Assembly (NCBI RefSeq): GCF_022496765.1
Contig: NZ_VANV01000004.1
Span: forward strand, 62,001 to 126,000
Origin: Acidaminobacter sp. JC074
GTDB lineage: Bacteria; Bacillota; Clostridia; Peptostreptococcales; Acidaminobacteraceae
Length of the DNA: 64,000 bases
Reading direction: 5' to 3'
The notes under the pieces are model-generated. The model worked only from the letters and a program-made list of their open reading frames with translations, was not told where the DNA came from and searched no databases. Both the position numbers and the translations under genes were made by a program. The first letter of the stretch is position 1; each line of letters begins with the position of its first letter. Below, piece by piece: positions 8,827-17,481 of the stretch.

Positions 8827-8947
8827 TAAAGGTACCTGAGTCTCTATTATCCGTTTGGTCTATGTGATAAGCTGATACAGTAGTTATCATCTAAAACTAA
8901 AGAGAAATACTTATGTCTTAGATAGAACGAATTAAGGAGGGGATGGT

Positions 8948-9481
8948 ATGACACTAAATTATTTGACTGATGAAGACGACTGGCTAGCTTTTCAGATATA
9001 TCACATGAAACACTCAAAATCGATGAAAAAAAGCAGCGAGTCATTAAGGTATATAGGATTTGCTTTGACTGTATTGATTGCCTATGTTATGTACAGAAGA
9101 TACCACGTTCCAATTATATATTGGTTTTTCTATTTTGGATTAAGTATCACATGGGTTCTTAAATATCCCAAATATATTGAAAAAAATTATGCCAAACAAG
9201 CTCGAAATATGCTTTCAGAAGATGAGAACAGAGCATATTTAGGGAAAGATCTTTTGAAGATGGATGACCATGGTCTAACATTATCAAATGATCACAGGAC
9301 ATACATATTAAAATGGTCTGTATTCAACAAGGTATGCTTAACTGAAGAACATATCTTTATATATGATAGTTCAGTTTCCGCATGTATTATTCCAGCGTCT
9401 GCCTTTGAGAATGCTGATGCTATGAAATCATTTTATGAGCATGTGGAGGATAAGATTAGTTTAATACAACTAGGGCACTAA
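8948..9481 (+). CDS. YcxB-like membrane protein
   Basis: 177 residues. Two hydrophobic helices (about residues 35-52 and 55-75) are followed by a soluble C-terminal domain of about 95 residues with the pattern GLTLSNDHRTYILKWSVFNKV...FIYDSSVSACIIPASAF. That layout is characteristic of the YcxB-like C-terminal domain family, whose function is unknown. The ribosome site AAGGAGG lies at 8934-8940, 7 nt before the ATG. It is a single-gene transcription unit bounded by terminators on both sides and shows no connection with the lysine operon. Confidence 0.65.
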   Translation: MTLNYLTDEDDWLAFQIYHMKHSKSMKKSSESLRYIGFALTVLIAYVMYRRYHVPIIYWFFYFGLSITWVLKYPKYIEKNYAKQARNMLSEDENRAYLGKDLLKMDDHGLTLSNDHRTYILKWSVFNKVCLTEEHIFIYDSSVSACIIPASAFENADAMKSFYEHVEDKISLIQLGH

Positions 9482-9489
9482 TCTGAGAA

Positions 9490-9520
9490 ATAACGAGTAA
9501 AAATCACTCGTTATCTTTTT
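9490..9520 (+). terminator. Terminator of the YcxB-like gene
   Basis: Stem ATAACGAGT / ACTCGTTAT with a 7-nt loop, followed by CTTTTT. Confidence 0.8.
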
Positions 9521-9726
9521 AGAGTCGAAAGGTTTTTTTTCGTTGCAAAAGAAAATTGAACGGAAACGTTTGCGCTGAATTTTAAAATGAAGATCATAAT
9601 AAATTTTGAAAATGGATTAGATAAAATGTATATCCTTACATTTATATGTACATAAAAATGCGAACTATGACATTAATCTTGATTTAAAATATTACAGATG
9701 TTAGTATTTTAGTAGGGAGGTAAGTC

Positions 9727-11067
9727 ATGAAAAGAGCAATAGAGTCTTATTTAAAAGCGTGGAAAAGCATGAACAATGATAGATTACCGCTATTGATTTA
9801 TGGTGCTAGACAAGTTGGAAAGACATTTTCCTTGCTAAAATTTGCAAAAGAGGAATATGACACTTATGTTTATATAAATTTTGATTCTGATCTAATCATT
9901 CAGTCTTATTTTAATGAAAATATTTCACCTAAGAATTTGATCGATGTTATTGAAAAATATTATGGTCTAGAAATCAAGCCTAAAAGGACTTTGATCATTT
10001 TTGATGAAATACAGGCATCGGAAAGAGCACTTGCTTCTTTGAAGTACTTTGCTGAAGAAGCATCAGAATACCATATTGTTGCTGCTGGTAGTCTTTTGGG
10101 AGTAGCAGTAAATAGAGAAAAATACAATTTTCCTGTTGGTAAAGTGTTTATTAAGCATATGTTTCCAATGAGTTTTAAGGAGTATCTTATGGCATGTTCT
10201 GAGGAACTCCTACTTAACAGAATAACAAATGCCTTTAATAGCAATCAGCCTTTAGAAAAAGTATTGCATGAAAAAGCACTAAAATATTATCAATCCTATA
10301 TTATTACAGGAGGCATGCCAGCAGTTGTGAAAAACGCTTTAGTTGAGGATAAGGTTATTGAAGACGAAGTGTTGAGAAACTTGATTATTGAATCATATAC
10401 CTCGGATATGTCTAAGTATCAATCTGCATCTGATGCTGTCAAAGCCAAAAGTGCTTATCAATCGATACCAGCTCAGCTTGCTAAGGAAAATACAAAGTTT
10501 CAATATAAGCTTATCAAAACTGGTGGACGTGCTTCTTTATATGGAGACGCAATTGATTGGTTAATTCATTCTGGACTTGTCTTGAAGTGTGGTCGTATTA
10601 GTGAAGGAAAGATACCCATAGCTGTATATGAAGACTTATCTTCATTTAAATTGTATAACAGTGATATTGGCATTTTATCTCAACAGTCTGGTTTGACAGA
10701 CTATAGTATGAACAGAATAAAGGATAAAGAAGCGCTTGGGGGTATCACAGAAAATTATGTTGCCTGTGAACTTACGAGCTTGGGTTATCCACTCTATTAC
10801 TGGACTTCTAAGGGCACTGCAGAAGTTGATTTTATCATATCAGTAAAGGGGATGCCAATACCTGTAGAGGTAAAAGCATCTACTAATACACGCTCTAGAA
10901 GCTTAAGTGAATATATAAAGAGATACAATCCTGCTTTTTCTATTAGAATAAGCCAAAAGAACTTTGGCTTTGAGAATAATATTAAATCTGTTCCTTTATA
11001 TGCTGTTTATAATATGACAAGTGAAAACCTAAGTGGTCTTTTAGATAGAAAAAAATGCAATGAATGA
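9727..11067 (+). CDS. AAA-family ATPase with DUF4143 domain
   Basis: 446 residues. The N-terminal AAA_14-type ATPase shows Walker A YGARQVGKT (about residues 22-30) and Walker B LIIFDEIQAS (about 94-103), followed by the sensor segment VAAGSLLGVA. The C-terminal DUF4143 part ends in AEVDFIISVKGMPIPVEVKAS, which reads as the conserved D...ExK core of a PD-(D/E)xK nuclease-like fold. The cellular role of this abundant bacterial/archaeal family is not established. A closely similar paralogue begins at 62955. Start ATG follows TAGGGAGG. The 245-bp gap before it holds only the preceding terminator and an AT-rich promoter-like region. Confidence 0.85.
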   Translation: MKRAIESYLKAWKSMNNDRLPLLIYGARQVGKTFSLLKFAKEEYDTYVYINFDSDLIIQSYFNENISPKNLIDVIEKYYGLEIKPKRTLIIFDEIQASERALASLKYFAEEASEYHIVAAGSLLGVAVNREKYNFPVGKVFIKHMFPMSFKEYLMACSEELLLNRITNAFNSNQPLEKVLHEKALKYYQSYIITGGMPAVVKNALVEDKVIEDEVLRNLIIESYTSDMSKYQSASDAVKAKSAYQSIPAQLAKENTKFQYKLIKTGGRASLYGDAIDWLIHSGLVLKCGRISEGKIPIAVYEDLSSFKLYNSDIGILSQQSGLTDYSMNRIKDKEALGGITENYVACELTSLGYPLYYWTSKGTAEVDFIISVKGMPIPVEVKASTNTRSRSLSEYIKRYNPAFSIRISQKNFGFENNIKSVPLYAVYNMTSENLSGLLDRKKCNE

Positions 11068-11082
11068 TATCATTGCATTTTT
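11051..11082. terminator. Bidirectional terminator between ATPase and TetR genes
   Basis: 13-bp perfect stem AAAAATGCAATGA / TCATTGCATTTTT with a 6-nt loop. It has A-run and T-run on opposite sides and covers the ends of both convergent genes. Confidence 0.85.
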
Positions 11083-11690
11083 CATTTTCTAATTCCATCA
11101 ATAAATACTTTAAAGTTTAAAGTACCCATTTCTACTAGGTCTAATGTCTGTTTGTATAAGCACCAGTCATAAAAAACCCCTCTAAATGTTCTGCATGTTA
11201 GAAGTACTAAATCTTCACAAGGAATATCTGTTCTGAGTTCACCATTTTCCATGCCTTTTTTTATGATCTTATCTAGCACTTGATAAAGAGGTCTTTCCGA
11301 ATCTTTAATAAATGTCATCTCATTTTTATGACGTAGTTGTGTATCGTAAACGACATAAGTCATTTCAAATCCAATTTCTTCTTTGACGTAAGTGAATAAA
11401 CTTACAGCAAAATCCATAATATTTTCAGCAGATGCTTTAGTTTGATCCATTTCCTCATAAAACTTCAGATAGAAATCATCAAATTGCTTATAGTGTTCGA
11501 TAATAACATGTTCCTTTGATTTATAGTAGGTATAAAAAGAGCCTTTGGAAGTGCCTGCAAGCTTTACAATTTCATCTACTGAGACATTATAAAATCCTTT
11601 TTCAGCAAATAGAGTACGAGCGCTATGATAAAGTTTATTCTTTGTTTCCAATGCCTTTATTTGACGCTTGGTTAAATTCTGATTATTCAT
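11082..11690 (-). CDS. TetR-family repressor
   Basis: 202 residues. The N-terminal helix-turn-helix is clear (ARTLFAEKGFYNVSVDEIVKLAGTSKGSFYTYYKSKEHV, about residues 24-62), and a helical ligand-binding domain follows. It is transcribed divergently from the symporter-peptidase operon. The intergenic region holds two adjacent 12-bp palindromes placed on the operon promoter, so this protein is the probable repressor of that operon and perhaps of itself. The inducer is unknown but a peptide or amino acid would suit the neighbours. Ribosome site GAGG precedes the ATG. Confidence 0.9.
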   Translation of the reverse strand: MNNQNLTKRQIKALETKNKLYHSARTLFAEKGFYNVSVDEIVKLAGTSKGSFYTYYKSKEHVIIEHYKQFDDFYLKFYEEMDQTKASAENIMDFAVSLFTYVKEEIGFEMTYVVYDTQLRHKNEMTFIKDSERPLYQVLDKIIKKGMENGELRTDIPCEDLVLLTCRTFRGVFYDWCLYKQTLDLVEMGTLNFKVFIDGIRK

Positions 11691-11717
11691 AATTGTACCT
11701 CGTTTTCAGATAATATG

Positions 11718-11746
11718 TTGACACAAAAAATTCTAAATGATAAAAT
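11718..11746 (+). promoter_or_regulatory. Sigma-A promoter of the symporter/peptidase operon
   Basis: TTGACA (11718-11723), 17-bp spacer, TAAAAT (11741-11746). The -10 box abuts the first palindromic operator. Confidence 0.75.
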
Positions 11747-11770
11747 GACTGTAGTCAATGACTATAGTCA
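11746..11770. promoter_or_regulatory. Tandem TetR operators
   Basis: TGACTGTAGTCA (11746-11757) and TGACTATAGTCA (11759-11770), the second a perfect palindrome, are set 13 bp apart. They begin at the end of the -10 element and cover the expected transcription start, as expected for repression by the divergent TetR protein. Confidence 0.75.
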
Positions 11771-11835
11771 ACGAATGTGATATTTACTATAATAATTATA
11801 TCACAGCATATGAATTTGAAAAAGGAGGGGAAGTT

Positions 11836-13245
11836 TTGTTTGGATCTGTGCATTTGTATTTTGTAATTGGTTACCTGCTTTTATTGGTTGTTGTTGGGTT
11901 AATACTTGCAAAAAGAGAGGTTAAAACAAGCGATGATTTTGTTGTTGCTGGAAGAAAGTTGCCTTTGTTTGTTTTGATAGGTACACTTCTTGCTACTTGG
12001 ATTGGTTCTGGAACCATTACAGGAGCGGCAAACTTTATTTATACCAGAGGACCACTAGCAGGAATTTTATATTTTATTGGTGCTCCCCTTGGGATAGTGA
12101 TTTTGTATTTCATTGCTAATAAGGTTAGAGATTTAGCAAAATATACAATTCCTCAAATTCTTGAAACTAAGTATGGTTCACTCGCAAGAACCATTTCGTC
12201 TATATGTATCATACTTGCCTATGTAGGGATTATATCTTACCAGTTTAAGGGTGGCGGCTATGTTTTAAATCTAACTACCGGAATGGAGCTAGAAACAGGT
12301 GTCCTAGTTTCAGCTGTTGTTATTATTTTATTGGCAGTTACAGGTGGTATGGTAACGATAGCTTATTCTGATTTTATCAGTGCTCTTCTTATTGTAACGG
12401 CTATGGGTATCGGCCTTCCATTTGTATTATCAAATGTAGGTGGTTGGTCATCATTATTTGATGCATTGCCCAAAGAGAAAACAACTTGGTCAGGCGGTCT
12501 TTCTGGCATGCAGCTTCTTGGCTATATATTGCCACTCATATTCCTACTGTTAGGCGATCAAAACATGTTTCAGAGATTTGGTTCAGCAAAAGATGCTGCC
12601 ACTGCTAGAAAATCGAACATTGGCTTCTTGTTAGGTGAACTCGTAATCATGTTTTTAACCATTACTTTTGCATCTGCTGCCATATTGCTGTTTCCAGAAA
12701 TTAAGGCAGATACAGCAATTTTACAGGTTGCGATGGGTGGTGTACCGGTTGTAGTTGGTGGTTTTATATTGGCTGCTGCTGTAGCATTTATGGTAACGAC
12801 AGGTGATTCGTTCTTATTATCAGCTGCAACAAATGTTACCTATGACTTGTGGTTAAGATATGTAAAACCAGATGCAAGTGAAGAAGAAAAACTTAAGTAT
12901 ACAAGAATTTTTATTGTTGTTTTAGGTATATTAGCCTATGTTATAGGTCAGTATTTTCCATCGATTTTGGCAATGCAAATGTACTCATACACCATGTACG
13001 GTGCGGCAATAACACCAGCATTTTTAGGTGCTTTACTTTGGAAGAGAGCATCAAAGTTTGCAGGTCTAGCTTCTATATTAGTAGGTGGTGGTATGACTCT
13101 AATCTGGGAAATTGTCCTACATAAACCAATGGGATGGAACGCAATTTTAATATCAGCACCATTATCTATTTTAGCACTGGTTGTATTTAGTTACTTAGTG
13201 CCAAATAAATCAAATTCAAAAGAGAAAGTAAAAGAAATCGTATAA
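11836..13245 (+). CDS. Sodium:solute symporter (SSS family)
   Basis: This is an integral membrane transporter of the SSS family, with about 13 helices, that takes up a solute with sodium ions. The conserved N-terminal part reads AKREVKTSDDFVVAGRKLPLFVLIGTLLATWIGSGTITGAA, and TTGDSFLLSAATNVTYDL near residue 340 is the typical helix-8 region. An upstream ATG at 11758 in the same frame falls inside the operator, so the start is TTG 11836, five bases after AAAGGAGGGG. It is 469 residues. It is first in an operon with a metallopeptidase and the DUF969/DUF979 pair, so an amino acid or small peptide substrate is likely by context. Confidence 0.88.
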   Translation: MFGSVHLYFVIGYLLLLVVVGLILAKREVKTSDDFVVAGRKLPLFVLIGTLLATWIGSGTITGAANFIYTRGPLAGILYFIGAPLGIVILYFIANKVRDLAKYTIPQILETKYGSLARTISSICIILAYVGIISYQFKGGGYVLNLTTGMELETGVLVSAVVIILLAVTGGMVTIAYSDFISALLIVTAMGIGLPFVLSNVGGWSSLFDALPKEKTTWSGGLSGMQLLGYILPLIFLLLGDQNMFQRFGSAKDAATARKSNIGFLLGELVIMFLTITFASAAILLFPEIKADTAILQVAMGGVPVVVGGFILAAAVAFMVTTGDSFLLSAATNVTYDLWLRYVKPDASEEEKLKYTRIFIVVLGILAYVIGQYFPSILAMQMYSYTMYGAAITPAFLGALLWKRASKFAGLASILVGGGMTLIWEIVLHKPMGWNAILISAPLSILALVVFSYLVPNKSNSKEKVKEIV

Positions 13246-13257
13246 GAGGAAGAAAAA

Positions 13258-16200
13258 ATGACATTAGATAAGTTGTTTACATCTGAAGGAATATTAAAAG
13301 AAGATAAGCTCATAAGCGGTATGAGCGGTCCGGTCGTTATAGAGGAACTGAATAAAAGCACAGCACTCTTTGCTTTAAATTTTATAGCAAGGTGTGCTTA
13401 TGAATCAGTTGGGTTTGACCTAGATAATTTAGTGATTGGTGATTATAACAAAGACAAGATGCATATTAGGTGTGTTAAATCAGATCGATTAGCTTCTACA
13501 GAAGTACATCTTATAAGTAACAATGTTTACTTTGAAGTTAAATACGGTTCTGACCAAGCACTCGAAAAATCTATTAACTACATATGTGGTAGGTTGCCAT
13601 ATATATGGTCTATAGATGATTTTGCACCTAAATTAGACCAGCTGGCTACAAACCATATTGTTCTTGATTCTGATTATCAAGGTATAATGAAAGCTTATGT
13701 AAACGATGCGTTAGATATTGATTGGAAGAGATTTTCAATGCTTGCATCTATAGAGACTAATAATCAGTTTTTTCAAAATCCAAATAAGATTCAAGCATCA
13801 CAAGAAGAGACTTTTGCTTCAAGTGAAGTTGATAAAAAGAGAGATTTGACGGATCTATTTTCAGTCGGCGGCTTGTATGAAAGTGAGGATAGTTTTTTCC
13901 CAACTTCTTCTGCTTACAAGGTATTAGTACCTGAACAGGTGAATGAAGCTCTTATTAGAGCAATGTCTTCTTTTGTCTCTAGATTTGCTTTGGACTGTCT
14001 GTCGCTTTCAATGCCTTTGGTAGTGGATATCCATAGTGGTCCAAGTATCCAGTTTAATGACAAAGCTCAAGATAATAAAATCTATTTTGAAAATGGTGAT
14101 TTAATTATTGAAAGCAAAGATATAGAAGATTTTACAAAGAATTTGGTATTGAAGTATCCATGGTATAAGAGGAGACCAATAAACGATGTGAAAAATCTCG
14201 AAAACTTCGTGAATGAGTTTCTAAGATCAGAAAATACGCATGGACAATTAATTGATGTTTTAGGTAAAGATCGAGTGACAGAATTACGTGTTGAAAACCT
14301 GTCAGATGCCAATGTAGAGCGTCTTTCAGATGACTTACCAGAATTAAAAATTGGAGAATATCGCGAGGATCAAATTGTTTGGTCTGATGAAAGAATATTT
14401 GAATGGGAAGTTGATGTATTTAAAAAGATCTTATTAGAGAATCTGAGTAAGTGTCAGCCAGATGATTCAGTTGAAATACGAGGATGTTTAAGTGAATCTC
14501 CTCAGATACTGGATGAATTAGCTTCGTATATTGGTGATGAATGTAATATGAGAGAAGTAAAACTCGATTCATGCACATTACTTTCTTCTTATAAACAAGG
14601 GTTTCATTGGCTCAAATCTTTATTACCAAGATTAAAAGAGATAGATGCTGATAAAGTGGTGATAAAGTTTAAGCCCTTTTTACAAGAAGGTCAAACGGAA
14701 TGGTTTGATGAGGATAGTGCTAAACCTAAGTATAATGTTGAAAGAGCAGATGACGATGCTTGGTTTGATCTACCCATAAGATGGTTACAAGAACTTTATC
14801 CGATAGATGATCTTATTGCATCAGACTTAGAAATTAGTCGGAATCGAGTTATCTTTGAGGATGACTCAAATCTGGAGTATACCTATCAAGTGTTAGCATT
14901 TAAAGACGAACAAGTCGTATATGAAGATGTTTATGATGTCCATTATTCAGAAAGAAATTACTTAGATAGGTATCCTAAGGTTGGTAAAGTACATCCATCG
15001 ACGGGTTTCATAGAGATTAAGATAAATAGTAAAGTTATTTGTTTGGAGAGAATAAATACTGACTTAGAAAACATTTGGTCTTATTATCAAAAGGAAGTAT
15101 TAGACAAAGTAACAAACATTGCTTTAGAAGAAGGTCGAACACTCACTCATGAAACACAGCCAATATTTAAGACACTCAGACTTGAAATTCATGTAAGTGA
15201 ACCTGATTATAGCCTACCAACAAGAAAAGACTTGATTTCATCGATAGATGCTTTTCATGAAGATATTTATTTCGTAGGATTAGATTATTTTAAAATTTTG
15301 GGTGAAAGAGAGTTCAATGAAGTTATTAATGAACCAGGTTTGATTTTACCCGTAATAAAAAAATCTGATGGTCCACCAAAAGTTAAAGTAACACTTGTGA
15401 AGGAACTGTCTAAAACACCTTATAAGGTCAGAAAAGATCAAATAGAGTATTTTGAAACAGCTGAACAACAAGAAATCGTGGCACTTACATATGACAAGGG
15501 AAAATGGTTTGGTGAGTTTAAGATAAATCAAGATCAATTAAAGAAGTTTGAAACTCTAAAAGGTGCTATAAACAAAGGCTATCTTAGATTGAATAGTCCA
15601 CTTAATTTAAGACTTGTGGGGGGAGATGTTCTTGATATAGAAGGACAAGTTAAGGAATGCTTTATTGAAGAAGTTGAGTTAAAGGCTGATGAAGTTATAG
15701 GTTATGAAGACTATTTGGGTTTAATCAAAAACCTTGAAAAGAAGGATTATGTAAATACCTATCTAGGCTCTAAATCCTATCAGAACAGAGAGATACATGT
15801 CGTTGAAATGTTGGATTATAGTCAAGCAGACTTAGTATCGAGACATAAGCTTATTAACGAGAAACCAGTTTATCTGATAAATAACCGACATCATGCTAAT
15901 GAGGTTTCAAGTACAAATGCTGCTTTTATGACCATACATGAACTCTTAAAAGAAGAAAATGCCAAGTATTTAGATGCTTTAAATATTGTTTTTATACCTT
16001 TTGAAAATGTAGATGGGGGTGCCATTCATTATGAACTCCAGAAAGATAATCCTGAATGGAAACTTCATGTTGCCAGATTTAACTCAGTAGGAAAAGAATT
16101 TGCCTATGATTATTTCAATGATGAAACAAAGTATACAGAAGCACTGGCTTATACAAGAACATGGAGAAGGTGGTTACCTGATGTTGTAGTTGATAATCAT

Positions 16201-16764
16201 GGTGTACCATCACATGAATGGGACCAGCAATTTTCTGGTTATACATCTCCTTGGTTTAAAGGTTTCTGGTTACCTAGAGCTCTTTATTATGGCTATTTCT
16301 GGCATTTGAGCAAAATAAACTATCCGGAACATTTTAAACTTTATGAGGGCTTACAAGACGTCATATCTGAAACTTTTGCAAAGGATCAATATATGTCTAA
16401 GTGGAATGATGACTGGCAAGACAGATTCGAAAAATATGCTCATAAATGGCTACCGAAGATGTTTCCAGCCAATTACTATAAAAAGTTAATTTATTACTGG
16501 ATGGAGTATGAAGCTTCTAAAGATGCATGGCACGCTTTTAGCAGGTATCCACAGATAACCAGTTTAGAATGGACAACAGAAGTTTCAGATGAAACAGCAC
16601 AGGGCAAGTATTTAGAATTATGCTCCAAGTCACACATGATGTCTAATTTGGCTACTATGGATTATCTAATGACTTTAAAAGTTGAAAAAGAAAATCTGTC
16701 TAGTGATAAAAATGGTATTATCTTAAAAACGCTTAGGAAACGACCTTTAGGTCGTAAGGGATAG
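13258..16764 (+). CDS. Giant M14-family zinc metallopeptidase
   Basis: 1168 residues without a signal peptide, therefore probably cytosolic. The M14 (carboxypeptidase A-type) domain is in the last third: RHHANEVSS around residues 877-884 contains the HxxE zinc pair, and VVDNHGVPSHEW near residue 981 supplies the third zinc histidine. The first 800 residues are acidic, lack low-complexity regions, and contain no motif I recognise; an M14 domain alone needs only about 300-350 residues. Ribosome site GAGGAAG precedes the ATG. The position after a symporter and before DUF969/DUF979 suggests intracellular hydrolysis of an imported or modified peptide; the substrate cannot be inferred. Confidence 0.8.
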   Translation: MTLDKLFTSEGILKEDKLISGMSGPVVIEELNKSTALFALNFIARCAYESVGFDLDNLVIGDYNKDKMHIRCVKSDRLASTEVHLISNNVYFEVKYGSDQALEKSINYICGRLPYIWSIDDFAPKLDQLATNHIVLDSDYQGIMKAYVNDALDIDWKRFSMLASIETNNQFFQNPNKIQASQEETFASSEVDKKRDLTDLFSVGGLYESEDSFFPTSSAYKVLVPEQVNEALIRAMSSFVSRFALDCLSLSMPLVVDIHSGPSIQFNDKAQDNKIYFENGDLIIESKDIEDFTKNLVLKYPWYKRRPINDVKNLENFVNEFLRSENTHGQLIDVLGKDRVTELRVENLSDANVERLSDDLPELKIGEYREDQIVWSDERIFEWEVDVFKKILLENLSKCQPDDSVEIRGCLSESPQILDELASYIGDECNMREVKLDSCTLLSSYKQGFHWLKSLLPRLKEIDADKVVIKFKPFLQEGQTEWFDEDSAKPKYNVERADDDAWFDLPIRWLQELYPIDDLIASDLEISRNRVIFEDDSNLEYTYQVLAFKDEQVVYEDVYDVHYSERNYLDRYPKVGKVHPSTGFIEIKINSKVICLERINTDLENIWSYYQKEVLDKVTNIALEEGRTLTHETQPIFKTLRLEIHVSEPDYSLPTRKDLISSIDAFHEDIYFVGLDYFKILGEREFNEVINEPGLILPVIKKSDGPPKVKVTLVKELSKTPYKVRKDQIEYFETAEQQEIVALTYDKGKWFGEFKINQDQLKKFETLKGAINKGYLRLNSPLNLRLVGGDVLDIEGQVKECFIEEVELKADEVIGYEDYLGLIKNLEKKDYVNTYLGSKSYQNREIHVVEMLDYSQADLVSRHKLINEKPVYLINNRHHANEVSSTNAAFMTIHELLKEENAKYLDALNIVFIPFENVDGGAIHYELQKDNPEWKLHVARFNSVGKEFAYDYFNDETKYTEALAYTRTWRRWLPDVVVDNHGVPSHEWDQQFSGYTSPWFKGFWLPRALYYGYFWHLSKINYPEHFKLYEGLQDVISETFAKDQYMSKWNDDWQDRFEKYAHKWLPKMFPANYYKKLIYYWMEYEASKDAWHAFSRYPQITSLEWTTEVSDETAQGKYLELCSKSHMMSNLATMDYLMTLKVEKENLSSDKNGIILKTLRKRPLGRKG

Positions 16765-16777
16765 AGAAGGGGGAACT

Positions 16778-17473
16778 ATGTTAAAACTTATTGGTGTGTT
16801 AATAGTAATTGTAGGTTTTGCATTAAGATTTAATGCAATCGCTATAGTTATGTCTGCAGGTTTTGTAACTGCAATGGTAAGTGGTATGTCGATACCGGAA
16901 TTTCTTTCATTATTAGGAGAAACTTTTGTAAACACGCGCTACATGGCAATGTTTATAATGATCATTCCTGTAATTGGTGTATTAGAAAGAAATGGAATGA
17001 AGCAAACGGCAGCTATGGCTATTGGTAAAATTAAAAATGCTTCACCAGGTAAGGTTGTATCTGCCTATGGTATTTTTAGGACGATTTTTGCTGCATTTAA
17101 TGTAAGCTTTGGTGGTGTTGCAGGTTTTGTAAGGCCGGTAGTTTATCCCATGGCAGTAGGAACAATTGAGGAAACTGGCCATGAAATTGAAGAAGAGGAT
17201 GAAGAGGAAATCAAGGCAATGTGCGGTGCAATTGAAAATGTTGCCTGGTTCTTTGGACAAGTACTCTTTGTAGCAGGTGCTGGTATATTACTTGTTAAAG
17301 GTACATTAGAGCCTCAAGGTTATGAAATTGATCCAATGACATGTGTAAAAGCAGAGGTGCCTGTTGTTATATTTGCATTAGTTGTTACAACAATCTTATT
17401 TATGCTAAAAGATAGAAAGATGATGAAAAAATATACTCAAAAGAAATCATCTTCAGAAAACAAGGTGAGCTAG
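16778..17473 (+). CDS. DUF969 membrane protein
   Basis: 231 residues with about six hydrophobic helices. It matches the DUF969 family: LLGETFVNTRYMAMFIMIIPVIGVLERNGM, then FNVSFGGVAGFVRPVVYPMA, and an acidic loop EEEDEEEIKA. The family nearly always occurs next to DUF979, as here (8-bp gap), and often beside peptidase genes. The two are thought to form one permease-like complex; transport is inference. Ribosome site AGAAGGGGG precedes ATG 16778. Confidence 0.88.
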   Translation: MLKLIGVLIVIVGFALRFNAIAIVMSAGFVTAMVSGMSIPEFLSLLGETFVNTRYMAMFIMIIPVIGVLERNGMKQTAAMAIGKIKNASPGKVVSAYGIFRTIFAAFNVSFGGVAGFVRPVVYPMAVGTIEETGHEIEEEDEEEIKAMCGAIENVAWFFGQVLFVAGAGILLVKGTLEPQGYEIDPMTCVKAEVPVVIFALVVTTILFMLKDRKMMKKYTQKKSSSENKVS

Positions 17474-17481
17474 GGGGACTT

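Noticed and set aside
9562-9575. cre site GGAAACGTTTGCGC before the DUF4143 ATPase gene
   Set aside because: Three mismatches to the consensus, including both end positions, so it is too weak to call.
11758-11835. N-terminal extension of the symporter from ATG 11758
   Set aside because: It starts inside the TetR operator near the transcription start; TTG 11836 has a strong ribosome site and gives the family N-terminus.
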